A stretch of DNA of 64,000 nucleotides from Rhizobium sp. NFR07. Lineage in GTDB: Bacteria; Pseudomonadota; Alphaproteobacteria; Rhizobiales; Rhizobiaceae. The stretch is taken from positions 124,001-188,000 of the forward strand of contig NZ_FOKM01000006.1 of NCBI RefSeq assembly GCF_900111905.1. The letters are read 5' to 3'. The notes under the pieces were generated by a model, which ran no database searches, was not told the DNA's origin, and saw nothing but the letters and a program-made list of their open reading frames with translations. This document shows, piece after piece, positions 35,961-45,236 of the stretch; the stretch's first letter is position 1; each line of letters begins with the position of its first letter. Both the position numbers and the translations under genes were made by a program.

Positions 35961-37463
35961 TCAGTCAGTCCAGCGAATGCGGTTCAGGAAGATGCTTTCG
36001 TTGGGCGTGGGTGTGAAGTTGACCTGTTCGGCCGCCCCGTAGACGACGGAGGCCTGGTAAAGCGGGATGACGTAGTTTTCCGCGTTCACCTTCTCATGGA
36101 CCTTCTTGTATGCCGCAAGCCGCTCTTCTTCGGACAGCGACTTGCGGGCGAGATCGAGGGCCCCATCAATCTCCGCATCCTTGACGCTGGACCATCCGCT
36201 CGACGAGTGCAGCAGGGGATAAAGGATGCCGTCCGCATCCTGGCAGCCACAGCTCCAGCGGCTGAAGGCTATGGCGGGGATGACGCCGGGGCCGCCCTGC
36301 ATCTGCTTCAGCCAGTTCGGCATGTCGGTCATCTCGATCTCGACCTTCATGCCGGCATCGTTCAGCATCTGCTGTATGGCCTGGACGACCCGCTGATCGT
36401 AGACCGGCGAGGTGAGGAGTTTGATGGGCGTATCGGCACCCGGTGTCGAACTGATGATCTCCTTGGCCTTTGCCGCGTCATACGGCGGTTCGGCGATCCC
36501 CTCGACCCAGCCCATATGGGCGGGAGAAGCGATCTGCGGCACCGGCTTTTCGCCTGTCGCGAGGATGCCCTCAGCGATGCCGACCTTGTCGAGCGCCATG
36601 GCGATCGCTTCCCGCACCTCCGGCTTGTCGAGCGGCGCCTTGGTAACGTTCATGCCGAGATAGGCGACGCGCTCGGTATTGCCGACCAGCGCCTTGCCCT
36701 TGCCGGACGCCTCGATCTGCGCCACGAGGTCACCGTTCAGATAGGTGACGAGATCGCTTGCCCCGGCCTGCAGGTTGGCGACCCGGGTTGCGGCATCAGG
36801 CACGGCACGGAAGGCCACTTTCGGAAAAGCGCCCTTGTCGCCCCAATAGCCGTCATTGCGGCTGAGAGTTACTTCGACGCCGCGCTGCCACGTCTCAAAT
36901 TTGTAAGGCCCGGATCCTACCGGGCTCTCGTTGAACGCATCCTTGCCGACCTTTTCGACGACAGTCTTCGGCACGATGGATAGCTTGACGAGCTGCGCGA
37001 AGAGCGGCGGATATGGACCGTTGGTAGTGAGCGTCACCGTCGTCGCATCATCGGCAACCGCATCGGTGACCTGGTTGAACTGGCCAAGCTGAGGGCTGGC
37101 AAATGCGGGATCGGTGATCCGCTTGACGGAGAAAGCCACATCCTCGGCGGTCAGCTTGCTGCCGTCATGAAAGCTCACGTCGTCGCGGATCTTGAAGCGG
37201 ATCTGCGTATCAGAGACGTATTCCCAACTTGTCGCGACCTGCGCGACGATCTTTCCCTCATCGTCGCGGGTGATCAGGTTGTCGAATACGTTGCGGTAGA
37301 CATTGTAGCTGTCGGGATTCCACTGGACATGGGGATCGAGCGATGACGGCTCGCCCGGCAGGTCGATGACGAAGAGATCCTTCGAAGCGTTAGCCGAAGA
37401 CGGCAGGATGATCGTGGTCGCGGCAACAAGAAGTGCCGAGATGAGACGGCGGTGCGATAGCAT
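35961..37463 (-). CDS. Family-5 peptide-type ABC substrate-binding protein (copy A)
   Basis: Periplasmic binding protein of 500 aa of the DppA/OppA/GsiB family. A signal peptide (residues 1-26, ending SSANA) is followed by VIDLPGEPSSLDPHVQWNPDS, the DVSFHDGSKLTAEDVAFSVKRI stretch and SPVGSGPYKFE typical of family 5. It is a clear paralogue of the protein encoded at 38588-40102, sharing most motifs including WSCGCQDADG with two cysteines. It is transcribed away from the GntR gene and has no permease of its own nearby, so it may be a second specificity for the transporter on the plus strand. Confidence 0.92.
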   Translation of the reverse strand: MLSHRRLISALLVAATTIILPSSANASKDLFVIDLPGEPSSLDPHVQWNPDSYNVYRNVFDNLITRDDEGKIVAQVATSWEYVSDTQIRFKIRDDVSFHDGSKLTAEDVAFSVKRITDPAFASPQLGQFNQVTDAVADDATTVTLTTNGPYPPLFAQLVKLSIVPKTVVEKVGKDAFNESPVGSGPYKFETWQRGVEVTLSRNDGYWGDKGAFPKVAFRAVPDAATRVANLQAGASDLVTYLNGDLVAQIEASGKGKALVGNTERVAYLGMNVTKAPLDKPEVREAIAMALDKVGIAEGILATGEKPVPQIASPAHMGWVEGIAEPPYDAAKAKEIISSTPGADTPIKLLTSPVYDQRVVQAIQQMLNDAGMKVEIEMTDMPNWLKQMQGGPGVIPAIAFSRWSCGCQDADGILYPLLHSSSGWSSVKDAEIDGALDLARKSLSEEERLAAYKKVHEKVNAENYVIPLYQASVVYGAAEQVNFTPTPNESIFLNRIRWTD

Positions 37464-37805
37464 GAGCTGTTCCCTTGAACTGAGATTGGTTCATTCCTCT
37501 GAAGACGCCTTATCTGTGGATCGCCGCCCGGCGCAGGCGGGCGATATTTTTCATTAATTGAGATGTCAAAATTATATTTCTGATACATCATTACCAGATG
37601 TTGACATCTTAAATTCCAGCATGCAATCCTTAATCTCGAGGTGAACAAAAGCCGGTTCACAAACGGCCGCAAGAGCCGAAAGTACCGGCAAGGCGAGCTA
37701 TCGCCGCATACTGGGAATCTGCTTTGACAAGCATGGCAAACCTGACAATGAAAGCGTTGGAAGACGGTCACTTCGGCTGTCAATGCTTGCGATTGAGATG
37801 CCAGA
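37464..37805. other. AT-rich divergent control region
   Basis: 342 bases between binding-protein copy A (minus) and the GntR gene (plus). It is much richer in A and T than its surroundings and contains the GntR-type palindrome at 37596-37609 and a matching half site at 37561-37569. Both promoters should lie here; no gene is seen. Confidence 0.65.
37596..37609. promoter_or_regulatory. Candidate GntR operator
   Basis: AGATGT-TG-ACATCT is a perfect 6-bp inverted repeat in the AT-rich divergent region. Its right half TTGACATCT is repeated in inverse orientation at 37561-37569 (AGATGTCAA), 31 bases away. This suits a GntR/FadR-type dimer, perhaps bound at both sites. Confidence 0.55.
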
Positions 37806-38585
37806 ATGCTTGATAACGATGCTTATTCCTCTCCGACCCCTGGTCTTGCAAAGGGTCTTTCGGCGGAGCAGACGCTCCGCAGCGCAATTGTGCATTGCGT
37901 CCTGGGGCCCGGTGAAATTCTTTCCGAAGCGAAACTCTGCGATGAGTTCGCGATTGGTCGTGGAGCGGTACGCACCGCGCTCCAGCGACTTCAGGCCAGC
38001 GGCCTTGTCTCGGCCTCCGCGCGCAGCGGTTGGCAGGTCTCGCCGGTTTCCGCTGCTGAAATCCGCGAAGTCATCGCTGCAAGGCGCCACCTTGAGCGCC
38101 TGCTCGCCAATGTCACCTTGAGCGAGCCGGACCAGACCCATGTTTCCCGGCTTTGCGACATGTATACCGCGCTGCATGGCCGCAGCGATCCTTCCCTTGA
38201 CCTTCAGGGCACCTTGCGGCGCGCCGAGCGCGATCTTCTCGCGCTGCTCGCCGGACGCCTCAACATGCCGACAGTGGCCGGATGGCTTCTGGATCTATGG
38301 GACCGTTCCGCGCGCCTCGTGACATTTTTCGAAGGCCGCAGCACGATCAAGTTCAAGGGCGCAGACCGAGCCCTGCTCGGCGCCTTTCTGCTCGCCGGAG
38401 ATCGCGATGGCGCGGAAACGCATCTCGCCCAGGCAACGGATCAGCTCGAGGCCTATCTCGCGGCGCGCTTTCTCGAATCCTCTGCCGTGCTCGATGAACC
38501 CGCCTTGCGACGCAAGCGGGCGAAGAAGGTCACGACAGAGAAAACCGAAATTCAACCGAACCAGGAACGAACAAGGACGAACTGA
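37806..38585 (+). CDS. GntR-family regulator (FadR/FCD subgroup)
   Basis: Regulator of 259 aa. The N-terminal winged helix (LRSAIVHCVLGPGEILSEAKLCDEF, IGRGAVRTALQRLQASGLV) is followed by an all-helical FCD effector domain from about residue 90. The last 25 residues are very charged (RRKRAKKVTTEKTE). It lies between two paralogous binding-protein genes and is two bases ahead of the plus-strand transporter genes, so it very likely controls them. Confidence 0.88.
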   Translation: MLDNDAYSSPTPGLAKGLSAEQTLRSAIVHCVLGPGEILSEAKLCDEFAIGRGAVRTALQRLQASGLVSASARSGWQVSPVSAAEIREVIAARRHLERLLANVTLSEPDQTHVSRLCDMYTALHGRSDPSLDLQGTLRRAERDLLALLAGRLNMPTVAGWLLDLWDRSARLVTFFEGRSTIKFKGADRALLGAFLLAGDRDGAETHLAQATDQLEAYLAARFLESSAVLDEPALRRKRAKKVTTEKTEIQPNQERTRTN

Positions 38586-38587
38586 CC

Positions 38588-40102
38588 ATGCCAGCCTTGA
38601 GACGTATGACTTCCGGACTTCTCCTTACCGCGACCCTGAGCCTCGGCCTTGCCACATCCTTGGCGGCGCCCGCGAACGCCAAGGACATGTTCGTCGTGGA
38701 TCTCGTCAACGAGCCGTCGTCTCTCGATCCTCAGAAACAGTGGAATCCGGACAGTTACTACGTCTACCGCAATATCTTCGACAATCTGATTACCCGCGAC
38801 AACGACGGCAAGATCGTCGCCGAGATTGCGACCGGCTGGGATCAGAAATCCGAGACCGAAGTCGTCTTCAAGCTGCGCAGCGACGCTAAATTCCACGACG
38901 GCCAGCCGTTGACGGCAGCGGATGTCGCCTTTTCCGTCACGCGTATCATCGACCCTGCGTTCAAGAGCCCGCAGCTCAGCCAGTTCAACAAGATCAAGTC
39001 GGCCACCGTGACCGGCGACAATGAGGTGACTATCACCACCGACGGCCCCTACCCCGTCCTGCTGGCGCAGCTCGTCAAGCTTTCCATCGTGCCCAAGCAC
39101 GTGGTCGAAAAGGTGGGCGATGATTCGTTCAACGCAGCACCCGTCGGCTCCGGCCCCTACAAGTTCGACCGCTGGGAGCGCGGCTCCATGGTGAGCCTCA
39201 CGCGCAATGCAGATTACTGGGGCACGAAAGGTCCGTTCGAAAAGGCCGAATTCCGCGCTGTTCCTGATGCCGCGACACGGCTCGCCGACCTTCAGGCCGG
39301 CAATGCCGATCTCGTCGTCACGATCGATGCCGACCAGGCCAAGCAGGTCGAAGGCAGCGGCTCGGCCAAGGTCCTGAGCGCCCTGACCGAGCGCATCGGC
39401 TACCTGAAGCTCAACCCGACGATCGCACCGCTCGACGACGCCAAGGTCCGCCAGGCTGTTTCGATGGCAATCGACAAGCAGGGCATCGTCGAAGGCCTAC
39501 TCGGCGGCTATGACAAGCCGGCGACCCAGATGGCCAGCGATACCTATTTCGGCTACACGCCCGACCTTGAAAACCTGCCCTTCGATCCGGAGGCGGCCAA
39601 AAAGATCGTCGAGGAAACCGGCGCGGGCAAGACCAAGCTCTCGTTTGCGACTTCGCCGGTCTTCGACCAGCGCATCGTCCAGGCACTCGCACAGATGCTG
39701 TCGGATGTCGGCTTCAATGTCGAAATCCAGCTTACCGACATGGCCGCCTACCTGAAACGTGCACAGAGCGAGCCGGCCCAGCAGGCGAACCTCGCCTTCG
39801 GCCGCTGGTCCTGCGCCTGCCAGGATGTCGATGGGGTGCTTTTCCCGCTTCTTCACTCCTCCAGCAACTGGTCATCCCTGCGTGACCAGAAGATCGATGG
39901 TCTCTTGGAAAAGGCTCGCAATACACTGGATGAGAACGAGCGTTCGGCCGCCTATGCTGACGTTGCCAAGTTCGTTGCCGACGAAGTGCCGATCGTTCCG
40001 CTCTATGAAGCAGCCGTGATCTACGGCGGGGCGCAGAACCTGCAATGGACGCCGACCGCCAACGAAAGCATGTTCCTGAATCGCATGACCTGGAACGACT
40101 GA
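38588..40102 (+). CDS. Family-5 peptide-type ABC substrate-binding protein (copy B)
   Basis: Periplasmic binding protein of 504 aa. A signal peptide (residues 1-31, ending PANA) is followed by VVDLVNEPSSLDPQKQWNPDS and SAPVGSGPYKF-type family-5 motifs, and WSCACQDVDG with two cysteines. It is the operon's own binding protein, first after the GntR gene and ahead of the two permeases. Close paralogue of copy A on the other strand. The ligand is unknown; a gamma-glutamyl compound or other amide would fit the enzymes of the operon. Confidence 0.93.
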   Translation: MPALRRMTSGLLLTATLSLGLATSLAAPANAKDMFVVDLVNEPSSLDPQKQWNPDSYYVYRNIFDNLITRDNDGKIVAEIATGWDQKSETEVVFKLRSDAKFHDGQPLTAADVAFSVTRIIDPAFKSPQLSQFNKIKSATVTGDNEVTITTDGPYPVLLAQLVKLSIVPKHVVEKVGDDSFNAAPVGSGPYKFDRWERGSMVSLTRNADYWGTKGPFEKAEFRAVPDAATRLADLQAGNADLVVTIDADQAKQVEGSGSAKVLSALTERIGYLKLNPTIAPLDDAKVRQAVSMAIDKQGIVEGLLGGYDKPATQMASDTYFGYTPDLENLPFDPEAAKKIVEETGAGKTKLSFATSPVFDQRIVQALAQMLSDVGFNVEIQLTDMAAYLKRAQSEPAQQANLAFGRWSCACQDVDGVLFPLLHSSSNWSSLRDQKIDGLLEKARNTLDENERSAAYADVAKFVADEVPIVPLYEAAVIYGGAQNLQWTPTANESMFLNRMTWND

Positions 40103-40112
40103 CGAAAACCGG

Positions 40113-40140
40113 ACGCGGCCAGCCGGATTGCGGGCCGCGT
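40113..40140 (+). other. Stem-loop between binding-protein and permease genes
   Basis: A perfect 8-bp inverted repeat (ACGCGGCC / GGCCGCGT, 12-nt loop) lies 10 bases after the binding-protein stop, with a second small CCTGA/TCAGG hairpin following. Like the hairpins at 5311-5405, it probably protects the binding-protein mRNA and lowers permease expression. Confidence 0.55.
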
Positions 40141-40164
40141 TCCTGAAAAGCTCAGGAATCCAAA

Positions 40165-41091
40165 GTGTCGATTTTCTTCGCCAAGCGTCTATTCCAAGCA
40201 CTGATCGCCATATTCGGCGTGATGACGCTGATCTTCTTCCTCCAGCGGCTGGCCGGTGATCCCGTCCTGCTACTGGTGCCTATGGACGCCACGCAGGCGG
40301 ATATCGAGCGCATGCGCGTGGCGCTCGGCTTCGACCGTCCGGTCGCCATCCAGTATCTGGAATATCTGGGCAATGTCATGCTTTTCGACTTCGGGCGCAG
40401 CTATGTGCAGAACGTGCCGGTCATCGACCTCATCTGGACGCGTCTGCCCTACACACTGATGCTGGCCGGCGGTGCCCTCGTGGTTGCCTTCGGCATCGGC
40501 ATCCCGGTCGGCATCACGCTCGCTATCCGGCGTGGCCGGCCGATCGCACGGCTTCTGTCGGCGCTGGTACTGGCTGGCCAATCCATGCCGACCTTCTGGA
40601 GCGCCATCCTGATGATCATGGTCTTCGGCGTCTGGCTCGGCTGGGCACCTCCGTCCGGCGCACGTGAAGTATCGAGTATCGTCATGCCGTCGATCGCGCT
40701 CGGCCTCCTTTCCATGGCCACTTTCGCCCGCGTTGCCAGAACGGCCGTGCTCGATGAGCTGGAGAAGGATTATGTGCGCACCGGCCATGCCAAGGGCCTG
40801 CCCATGCGGCGCATCATCTTCCGGCACCTGTTGCGCAACGCCTCGATCCCGGTCGTGACGGTTTCTGCGCTCGAAATCGCCAATCTTTTGGCGGGTGCCG
40901 TGATCGTCGAGACAGTCTTTGCCTGGCCGGGGCTCGGGCAGCTCACCATCCAGGCGATCACGGCCCGCGACTTCATGGTGGTGCAGGGCGTCGTCCTTCT
41001 GGGAGCCGTTACCGCGATCGGTCTCAATCTCGTGGCCGACCTTCTCTACAGCCTGATCGACCCGCGGATCCGCATGGGGGTATCCGGCTGA
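40165..41091 (+). CDS. Peptide-type ABC permease (DppB-like)
   Basis: Inner-membrane permease of 308 aa with the DppB/GsiC N-terminus (FFAKRLFQALIAIFGVMTLIFF) and about six membrane segments. The EAA-type loop reads RTGHAKGLPMRRIIFRHLLRNA near residue 210. The start is a GTG with AGGA ahead. It overlaps dppC-like by one base. Confidence 0.93.
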   Translation: MSIFFAKRLFQALIAIFGVMTLIFFLQRLAGDPVLLLVPMDATQADIERMRVALGFDRPVAIQYLEYLGNVMLFDFGRSYVQNVPVIDLIWTRLPYTLMLAGGALVVAFGIGIPVGITLAIRRGRPIARLLSALVLAGQSMPTFWSAILMIMVFGVWLGWAPPSGAREVSSIVMPSIALGLLSMATFARVARTAVLDELEKDYVRTGHAKGLPMRRIIFRHLLRNASIPVVTVSALEIANLLAGAVIVETVFAWPGLGQLTIQAITARDFMVVQGVVLLGAVTAIGLNLVADLLYSLIDPRIRMGVSG

Positions 41092-41960
41092 TGAGCGCAC
41101 CAAGCCAAAAGATCGCAGCGGTCAAATCCGCGAAATCCTTCTCACTGCCCTGGGCCGTTTTGCCCTTCCTCTTCATCGTCGGCGCCATGGTGATCCTCGC
41201 CATCGCCGCGCCTCTGGTCGCTCCCGTTGATCCCAACACACAGAACCTGCTCGCGCGCCTGAAAAGCCCAGGCACGGTCTCTCGTGGCGTGACTTATATC
41301 CTCGGCTCCGACGAACTCGGCCGCGACGTGTTGAGCCGCCTCATCTATGGAGCACGGGTCTCGCTCTTCGTCGCTTTTTCCTCGGTTATCCTGTCCGGAA
41401 CGATCGGCAGTATCCTCGGCATGGTGGCTGCATTCTACCGGGGCTGGGTTGAAATCGTCATCATGCGGCTGGTCGACATAGTCCTGTCGGTGCCAGCCAT
41501 TCTTTTTGCCATCATCACCGTTGCCGTGCTCGGTCCGGGCCTCATCAACGTGGTGATCGTGCTCGCGCTGACACGCTGGCCGCGCTACGCCCGCGTCGCC
41601 TATGGCCAGACATTGTCGGTTGCCAACATGCCCTATGTCAGGCTGTCCCGTTTCATGGGCGCAAGCTGGCCGCGGCTTCTCGGACGCCACATCCTTCCCA
41701 ACATCGCCGGCTCGCTCGTCGTCGTCGCCACCCTGGAATTCGGCCTCATGGTTCTCTTCGAGGCAGGCCTCTCCTTCCTCGGCCTCGGCGTTCAGCCACC
41801 AACCGCCAGCTGGGGCGCGATGCTCTCGACCGGGCGCAACTATGTGGCAACCGCGTGGTGGATTGCCACCTTCCCCGGCCTCGCCCTCTTTCTTCTCGTT
41901 CTTTCCATCAACCTGATCGGCGACCACGTGCGTGACCGCCTCGATCCGAAAGCAAGGTAA
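41091..41960 (+). CDS. Peptide-type ABC permease (DppC-like)
   Basis: Second permease, 289 aa, with a first membrane segment near residues 20-42, LGSDELGRDVLSRLIYGAR (family signature) and the EAA loop YVRLSRFMGASWPRLLGRHILPN near residue 185. Overlaps its partner by one base and is followed closely by the SDR gene. Confidence 0.93.
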   Translation: MSAPSQKIAAVKSAKSFSLPWAVLPFLFIVGAMVILAIAAPLVAPVDPNTQNLLARLKSPGTVSRGVTYILGSDELGRDVLSRLIYGARVSLFVAFSSVILSGTIGSILGMVAAFYRGWVEIVIMRLVDIVLSVPAILFAIITVAVLGPGLINVVIVLALTRWPRYARVAYGQTLSVANMPYVRLSRFMGASWPRLLGRHILPNIAGSLVVVATLEFGLMVLFEAGLSFLGLGVQPPTASWGAMLSTGRNYVATAWWIATFPGLALFLLVLSINLIGDHVRDRLDPKAR

Positions 41961-41968
41961 TTTTGACC

Positions 41969-42754
41969 ATGGACTTCAAGGACGATTTCGTCGGCAAGAA
42001 AGTTATCGTGACCGGAGGCTGCGGCATTATCGGCGGCTGGATCGCCCAGGCCTTTGCCGCCGCCGGTGCGGAAATCTGCCTCACCGATCATCGCTCCGAC
42101 GCGCTGGCAGAGACGGTGGAAACCTATGAGGGTCGCGCATTCGGCATCGCCGCCGATCTCATGAATGCGGCCGATATGGATCGCTTTGCCGCCGAGATCG
42201 AACAACGCTGGGGCGCGCCGGACATTCTCGTCAACAATGCCGGCATCTATCCCTCCGGTTTCCTTCTCGATATCGGCATTGATGATTTCGACGCAATCAT
42301 GGGCGTCAACCTGCGCGCGCCCTTCTATCTCTCCAAGCTCTTCGCCAGACAGATGGTGGAGAAGGGCGTGAAGGGGTCGATCGTCAATATCTCATCCGGC
42401 GCCGCCCGCAAGATGCGACGCACGGTCGTTCCCTATTGTACCTCGAAGACGGCGCTCGATCGCCTGACCAAGGGCTTTGCCATCGAGCTTGCCGAATACG
42501 GTATCCGCGTCAACATCGTCGAGCCGGGCTTTGCCGCGGGCAGCGACGTCAGCGCGTTGACCAACGAGCATGTGAACACGGTGACGAGTTCCATTCCGCT
42601 CGGTCGCGCCTCGAGCCGCGATGACGTCTCGAACGCGGTGCTGTTCCTGTCGTCATCGGCCGCGTCCTATGTGACCGGCGCGACGCTTGCCGTCGATGGC
42701 GGCAATTCGATCGGCTCGCTTGCGGTGTTCCAGGACAAGAAGACTGCGCTATAG
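41969..42754 (+). CDS. SDR-family oxidoreductase
   Basis: Short-chain dehydrogenase of 261 aa. TGGCGIIGGWIA is the cofactor motif, NNAGIYP follows, the catalytic Ser is in IVNISSGAA and the YCTSK Tyr/Lys pair is near residue 158. I took the ATG at 41969; a TTG two codons earlier is possible. It lies 8 bases after the second permease. It may oxidise a hydroxyl group on the imported compound (inference). Confidence 0.88.
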   Translation: MDFKDDFVGKKVIVTGGCGIIGGWIAQAFAAAGAEICLTDHRSDALAETVETYEGRAFGIAADLMNAADMDRFAAEIEQRWGAPDILVNNAGIYPSGFLLDIGIDDFDAIMGVNLRAPFYLSKLFARQMVEKGVKGSIVNISSGAARKMRRTVVPYCTSKTALDRLTKGFAIELAEYGIRVNIVEPGFAAGSDVSALTNEHVNTVTSSIPLGRASSRDDVSNAVLFLSSSAASYVTGATLAVDGGNSIGSLAVFQDKKTAL

Positions 42755-42777
42755 GCGCCAATATCGAGGACGTAAGC

Positions 42778-43698
42778 ATGTCAGACCCGAAGCCGGATAT
42801 TGCCGCGCCACTTTCGTCCTTCCCGGCCTATCATTGGCCGGAAGGAAAGCAGTCGGCCGTGCTGCTCTCCGTCGATGTCGATGCGAACTCACCCTTGCTC
42901 TGGTCGCTGGGCGAAAATGCCCCCGAACGGTTGGGGACGCATGAAATCCGCAATTTCGGTCCGCGGACGGGCCTCTGGCGGCTCGTGGAACTCTTCGCCC
43001 GCTTCGACTGCAAGGCAAGTTTCTATGTGCCGGGGCATGTCGCCGAGCAGCACCCCGACATGCTGCCGGCCCTGCTGGACGCGGGCCACGAGATTGGATT
43101 GCATGGCTATTTCCATGAAATCGTCTCGGAGATTTCCGACGACGAATTCACCAGTGCACTGGAGGCGAGCCTCGAACTCTTCATCAAGCAGACGGGCAAA
43201 CGTCCGGTCGGCTTCCGCTCCCCCGCCTGGGAAATGACGCCTCATATGCTGTCCGAGGTGAGACGGCTCGGTCTCGCCTACGACAGCTCGCTGTCCGGCT
43301 TCGATCATCCTTACGAGATCGACGGTGTGACCGAGATTCCGGTGCAATGGGCAGTCGACGACGCGATCTTCTTCAAATTCGAAGGCGGCGGGCGCGACCG
43401 CTTTCCGATGCAGTCGGGCCGGATGGTGCTGGAAGACTGGAAGTCGGAATGGCGCACATTGCACCGCTTCGGCGGTCTCTTCACCCTGACCGTCCATGAC
43501 TGGATCTCGGGCCGGGCACAGCGCATCGCGATGCTTGAGGAGCTTCTGCAGGACATCGCGAACGAGCCCGCGACCTGGGTTGCGACAGCGGAAGAAATCA
43601 CCCGTTTCCACCAGGGCTCGAACAATCACGGCCGTTTCGCGGTCGAAGCAAGGATACCGGCCGCGATTGCGCCGAGGCGATTTGGAAAGCAGGCATGA
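42778..43698 (+). CDS. Polysaccharide-deacetylase-family (PuuE/allantoinase-like) hydrolase
   Basis: NodB-fold hydrolase of 306 aa. The metal Asp pair is in LLSVDVDAN near residue 33, ASFYVPGHVAE holds the strand after, and HEIGLHGYFHE supplies the two His of the metal site. FRSPAWEM and LTVHDWISG complete the conserved motifs. The sequence type is nearer to PuuE/allantoinase-like amidohydrolases than to chitin deacetylases, and no signal peptide is seen, so it should act in the cytoplasm on a small amide. The stop overlaps the next start (ATGA). Confidence 0.85.
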   Translation: MSDPKPDIAAPLSSFPAYHWPEGKQSAVLLSVDVDANSPLLWSLGENAPERLGTHEIRNFGPRTGLWRLVELFARFDCKASFYVPGHVAEQHPDMLPALLDAGHEIGLHGYFHEIVSEISDDEFTSALEASLELFIKQTGKRPVGFRSPAWEMTPHMLSEVRRLGLAYDSSLSGFDHPYEIDGVTEIPVQWAVDDAIFFKFEGGGRDRFPMQSGRMVLEDWKSEWRTLHRFGGLFTLTVHDWISGRAQRIAMLEELLQDIANEPATWVATAEEITRFHQGSNNHGRFAVEARIPAAIAPRRFGKQA

Positions 43699-45236
43699 AG
43701 GAAAGCTGGACCATTCGCAAGGGCGAGACGCGCAGCCGTCATGGGTTGGTCGCGTGCCAGAACCGACTGGCGGCCGAGGCCGGTGCGGCGGTCCTGTCGC
43801 GGGGCGGCAACGCCATCGACGCGGCCGTCGTGACGACACTCGTGCTCAGCATCGTCGAGCCTTGGTTGTCCGGCATAGGTGGCGGCGGCTTCATGCTCAG
43901 GGCCGATGCCCAGACCGGCGCTGTCGACACGCTCGACTTCAATGTCATCTCGCCATTCGATCTCGATCCGAAGGACTATCCGCCGGCTGCCGGGCGCGAT
44001 GGGGACTGGTTCGACTGGCCTTCCGTGGTCGATGATCGAAACCTGATCGGCTATTCCTCCATCTGTACACCGGGCACGATCGCCGGTCTGTCCGAGGCTC
44101 TTGAAAAATTCGGCACGTTGAGCTGGGAGGAAGCGCTCCAGCCCGCCATCGAACACGCCCGTCGGGGAACCGAACTCGACTGGTTCACGGTTCTGGCTCT
44201 GGCTATCGACGCCGCCGGTCTTGCAAAATTTCCGGCGTCGTCCTCGCTCTTTCTCGTCAATGGACGGCCGCCTCGCGCTCCGGAGCGCGGCGTTCAGGCC
44301 CATATACCGATGCCGGCCAAGGCCGCCACGCTGGAGAGGCTTGCGAAGGCTGGTGCCCGCGACTTCTATGAGGGTGAAGTCGCGGCGAAGATTGCCCAAG
44401 ATCTCAAGGCTGGCGGTTCACGCATCCGGGCGGAAGACCTCGCGCGCTATCAGCCGCGCTGGCTGGAGCCGCTCAAGCATGGTTATCGCGGCCTGGACAT
44501 CTATGCCATGGGCGGGCTTTCCGGCGGCCCGACGATGATCGAGGCGATTGGCGAGCTCGACAAGACGCTCCCGACACACGAACCCTTTTCGGGCAAGAGC
44601 GCGCTGGCCTTTGCACGCGCCCTGCGACGGGCCTCGGAACACCGTCTGCGCAGCCTTGGCCATGCCGGCGGCGCAAGCTGCACGACGCATATCAGCGTCG
44701 TCGATTCCACCGGCACGATGGTCTCTCTGACGAATACGCTCCTGTCGCGCTTCGGCTCGAAGGTCGTGCTGCCGCAAACCGGTTTCCTGATGAACAACGG
44801 CGTCATGTGGTTCGATCCGCGCCAAGGCCAGCCGAACTCGATTGCCCCCGGCGTCAGGCCGCTTGCCAATATGTGCCCGATCATCGCCAAGCGCGACGGC
44901 AAGCCTTATCTCGCGCTCGGCGCTGCCGGCGGCCGGCAGATCATGCCCGCCGTCGTGCAGCTACTATCCTACGTCGCCTGTTTCGGTCTTTCCCTGGAAG
45001 AGGCGTTCATGAGCCCGCGCATCGATGCCAGCGGCGTGAAGATCGTCGTCGATCGACGGGCGCCCGCCGACGTCGCCAATACGGTATCGACGGAATTTCC
45101 GGTCGAGATCGTCGAGGACACGCTCTATCCGGTCAACTTCGCCATACCGTCCGCCGTCATGCGCGACGCAGATGAGTTCGTGGCCATGGCGCACCCCAAC
45201 CACCCCTGGGCTGCAACCGGCAAGGAGGAGCGATGA
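43695..45236 (+). CDS. ggt: Gamma-glutamyltransferase family enzyme
   Basis: N-terminal-nucleophile enzyme of 513 aa that transfers or hydrolyses gamma-glutamyl groups, made as one chain and self-cleaved. The nucleophile is probably the Thr in CTTHISVVDSTG near residue 335, at the start of the small subunit. LSGIGGGGFML and RPLANMCP are further family stretches. No signal peptide is present, unlike E. coli Ggt, so it probably works in the cytoplasm on material brought in by the ABC system. Overlaps the genes on both sides by four bases. Confidence 0.88.
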   Translation: MKESWTIRKGETRSRHGLVACQNRLAAEAGAAVLSRGGNAIDAAVVTTLVLSIVEPWLSGIGGGGFMLRADAQTGAVDTLDFNVISPFDLDPKDYPPAAGRDGDWFDWPSVVDDRNLIGYSSICTPGTIAGLSEALEKFGTLSWEEALQPAIEHARRGTELDWFTVLALAIDAAGLAKFPASSSLFLVNGRPPRAPERGVQAHIPMPAKAATLERLAKAGARDFYEGEVAAKIAQDLKAGGSRIRAEDLARYQPRWLEPLKHGYRGLDIYAMGGLSGGPTMIEAIGELDKTLPTHEPFSGKSALAFARALRRASEHRLRSLGHAGGASCTTHISVVDSTGTMVSLTNTLLSRFGSKVVLPQTGFLMNNGVMWFDPRQGQPNSIAPGVRPLANMCPIIAKRDGKPYLALGAAGGRQIMPAVVQLLSYVACFGLSLEEAFMSPRIDASGVKIVVDRRAPADVANTVSTEFPVEIVEDTLYPVNFAIPSAVMRDADEFVAMAHPNHPWAATGKEER

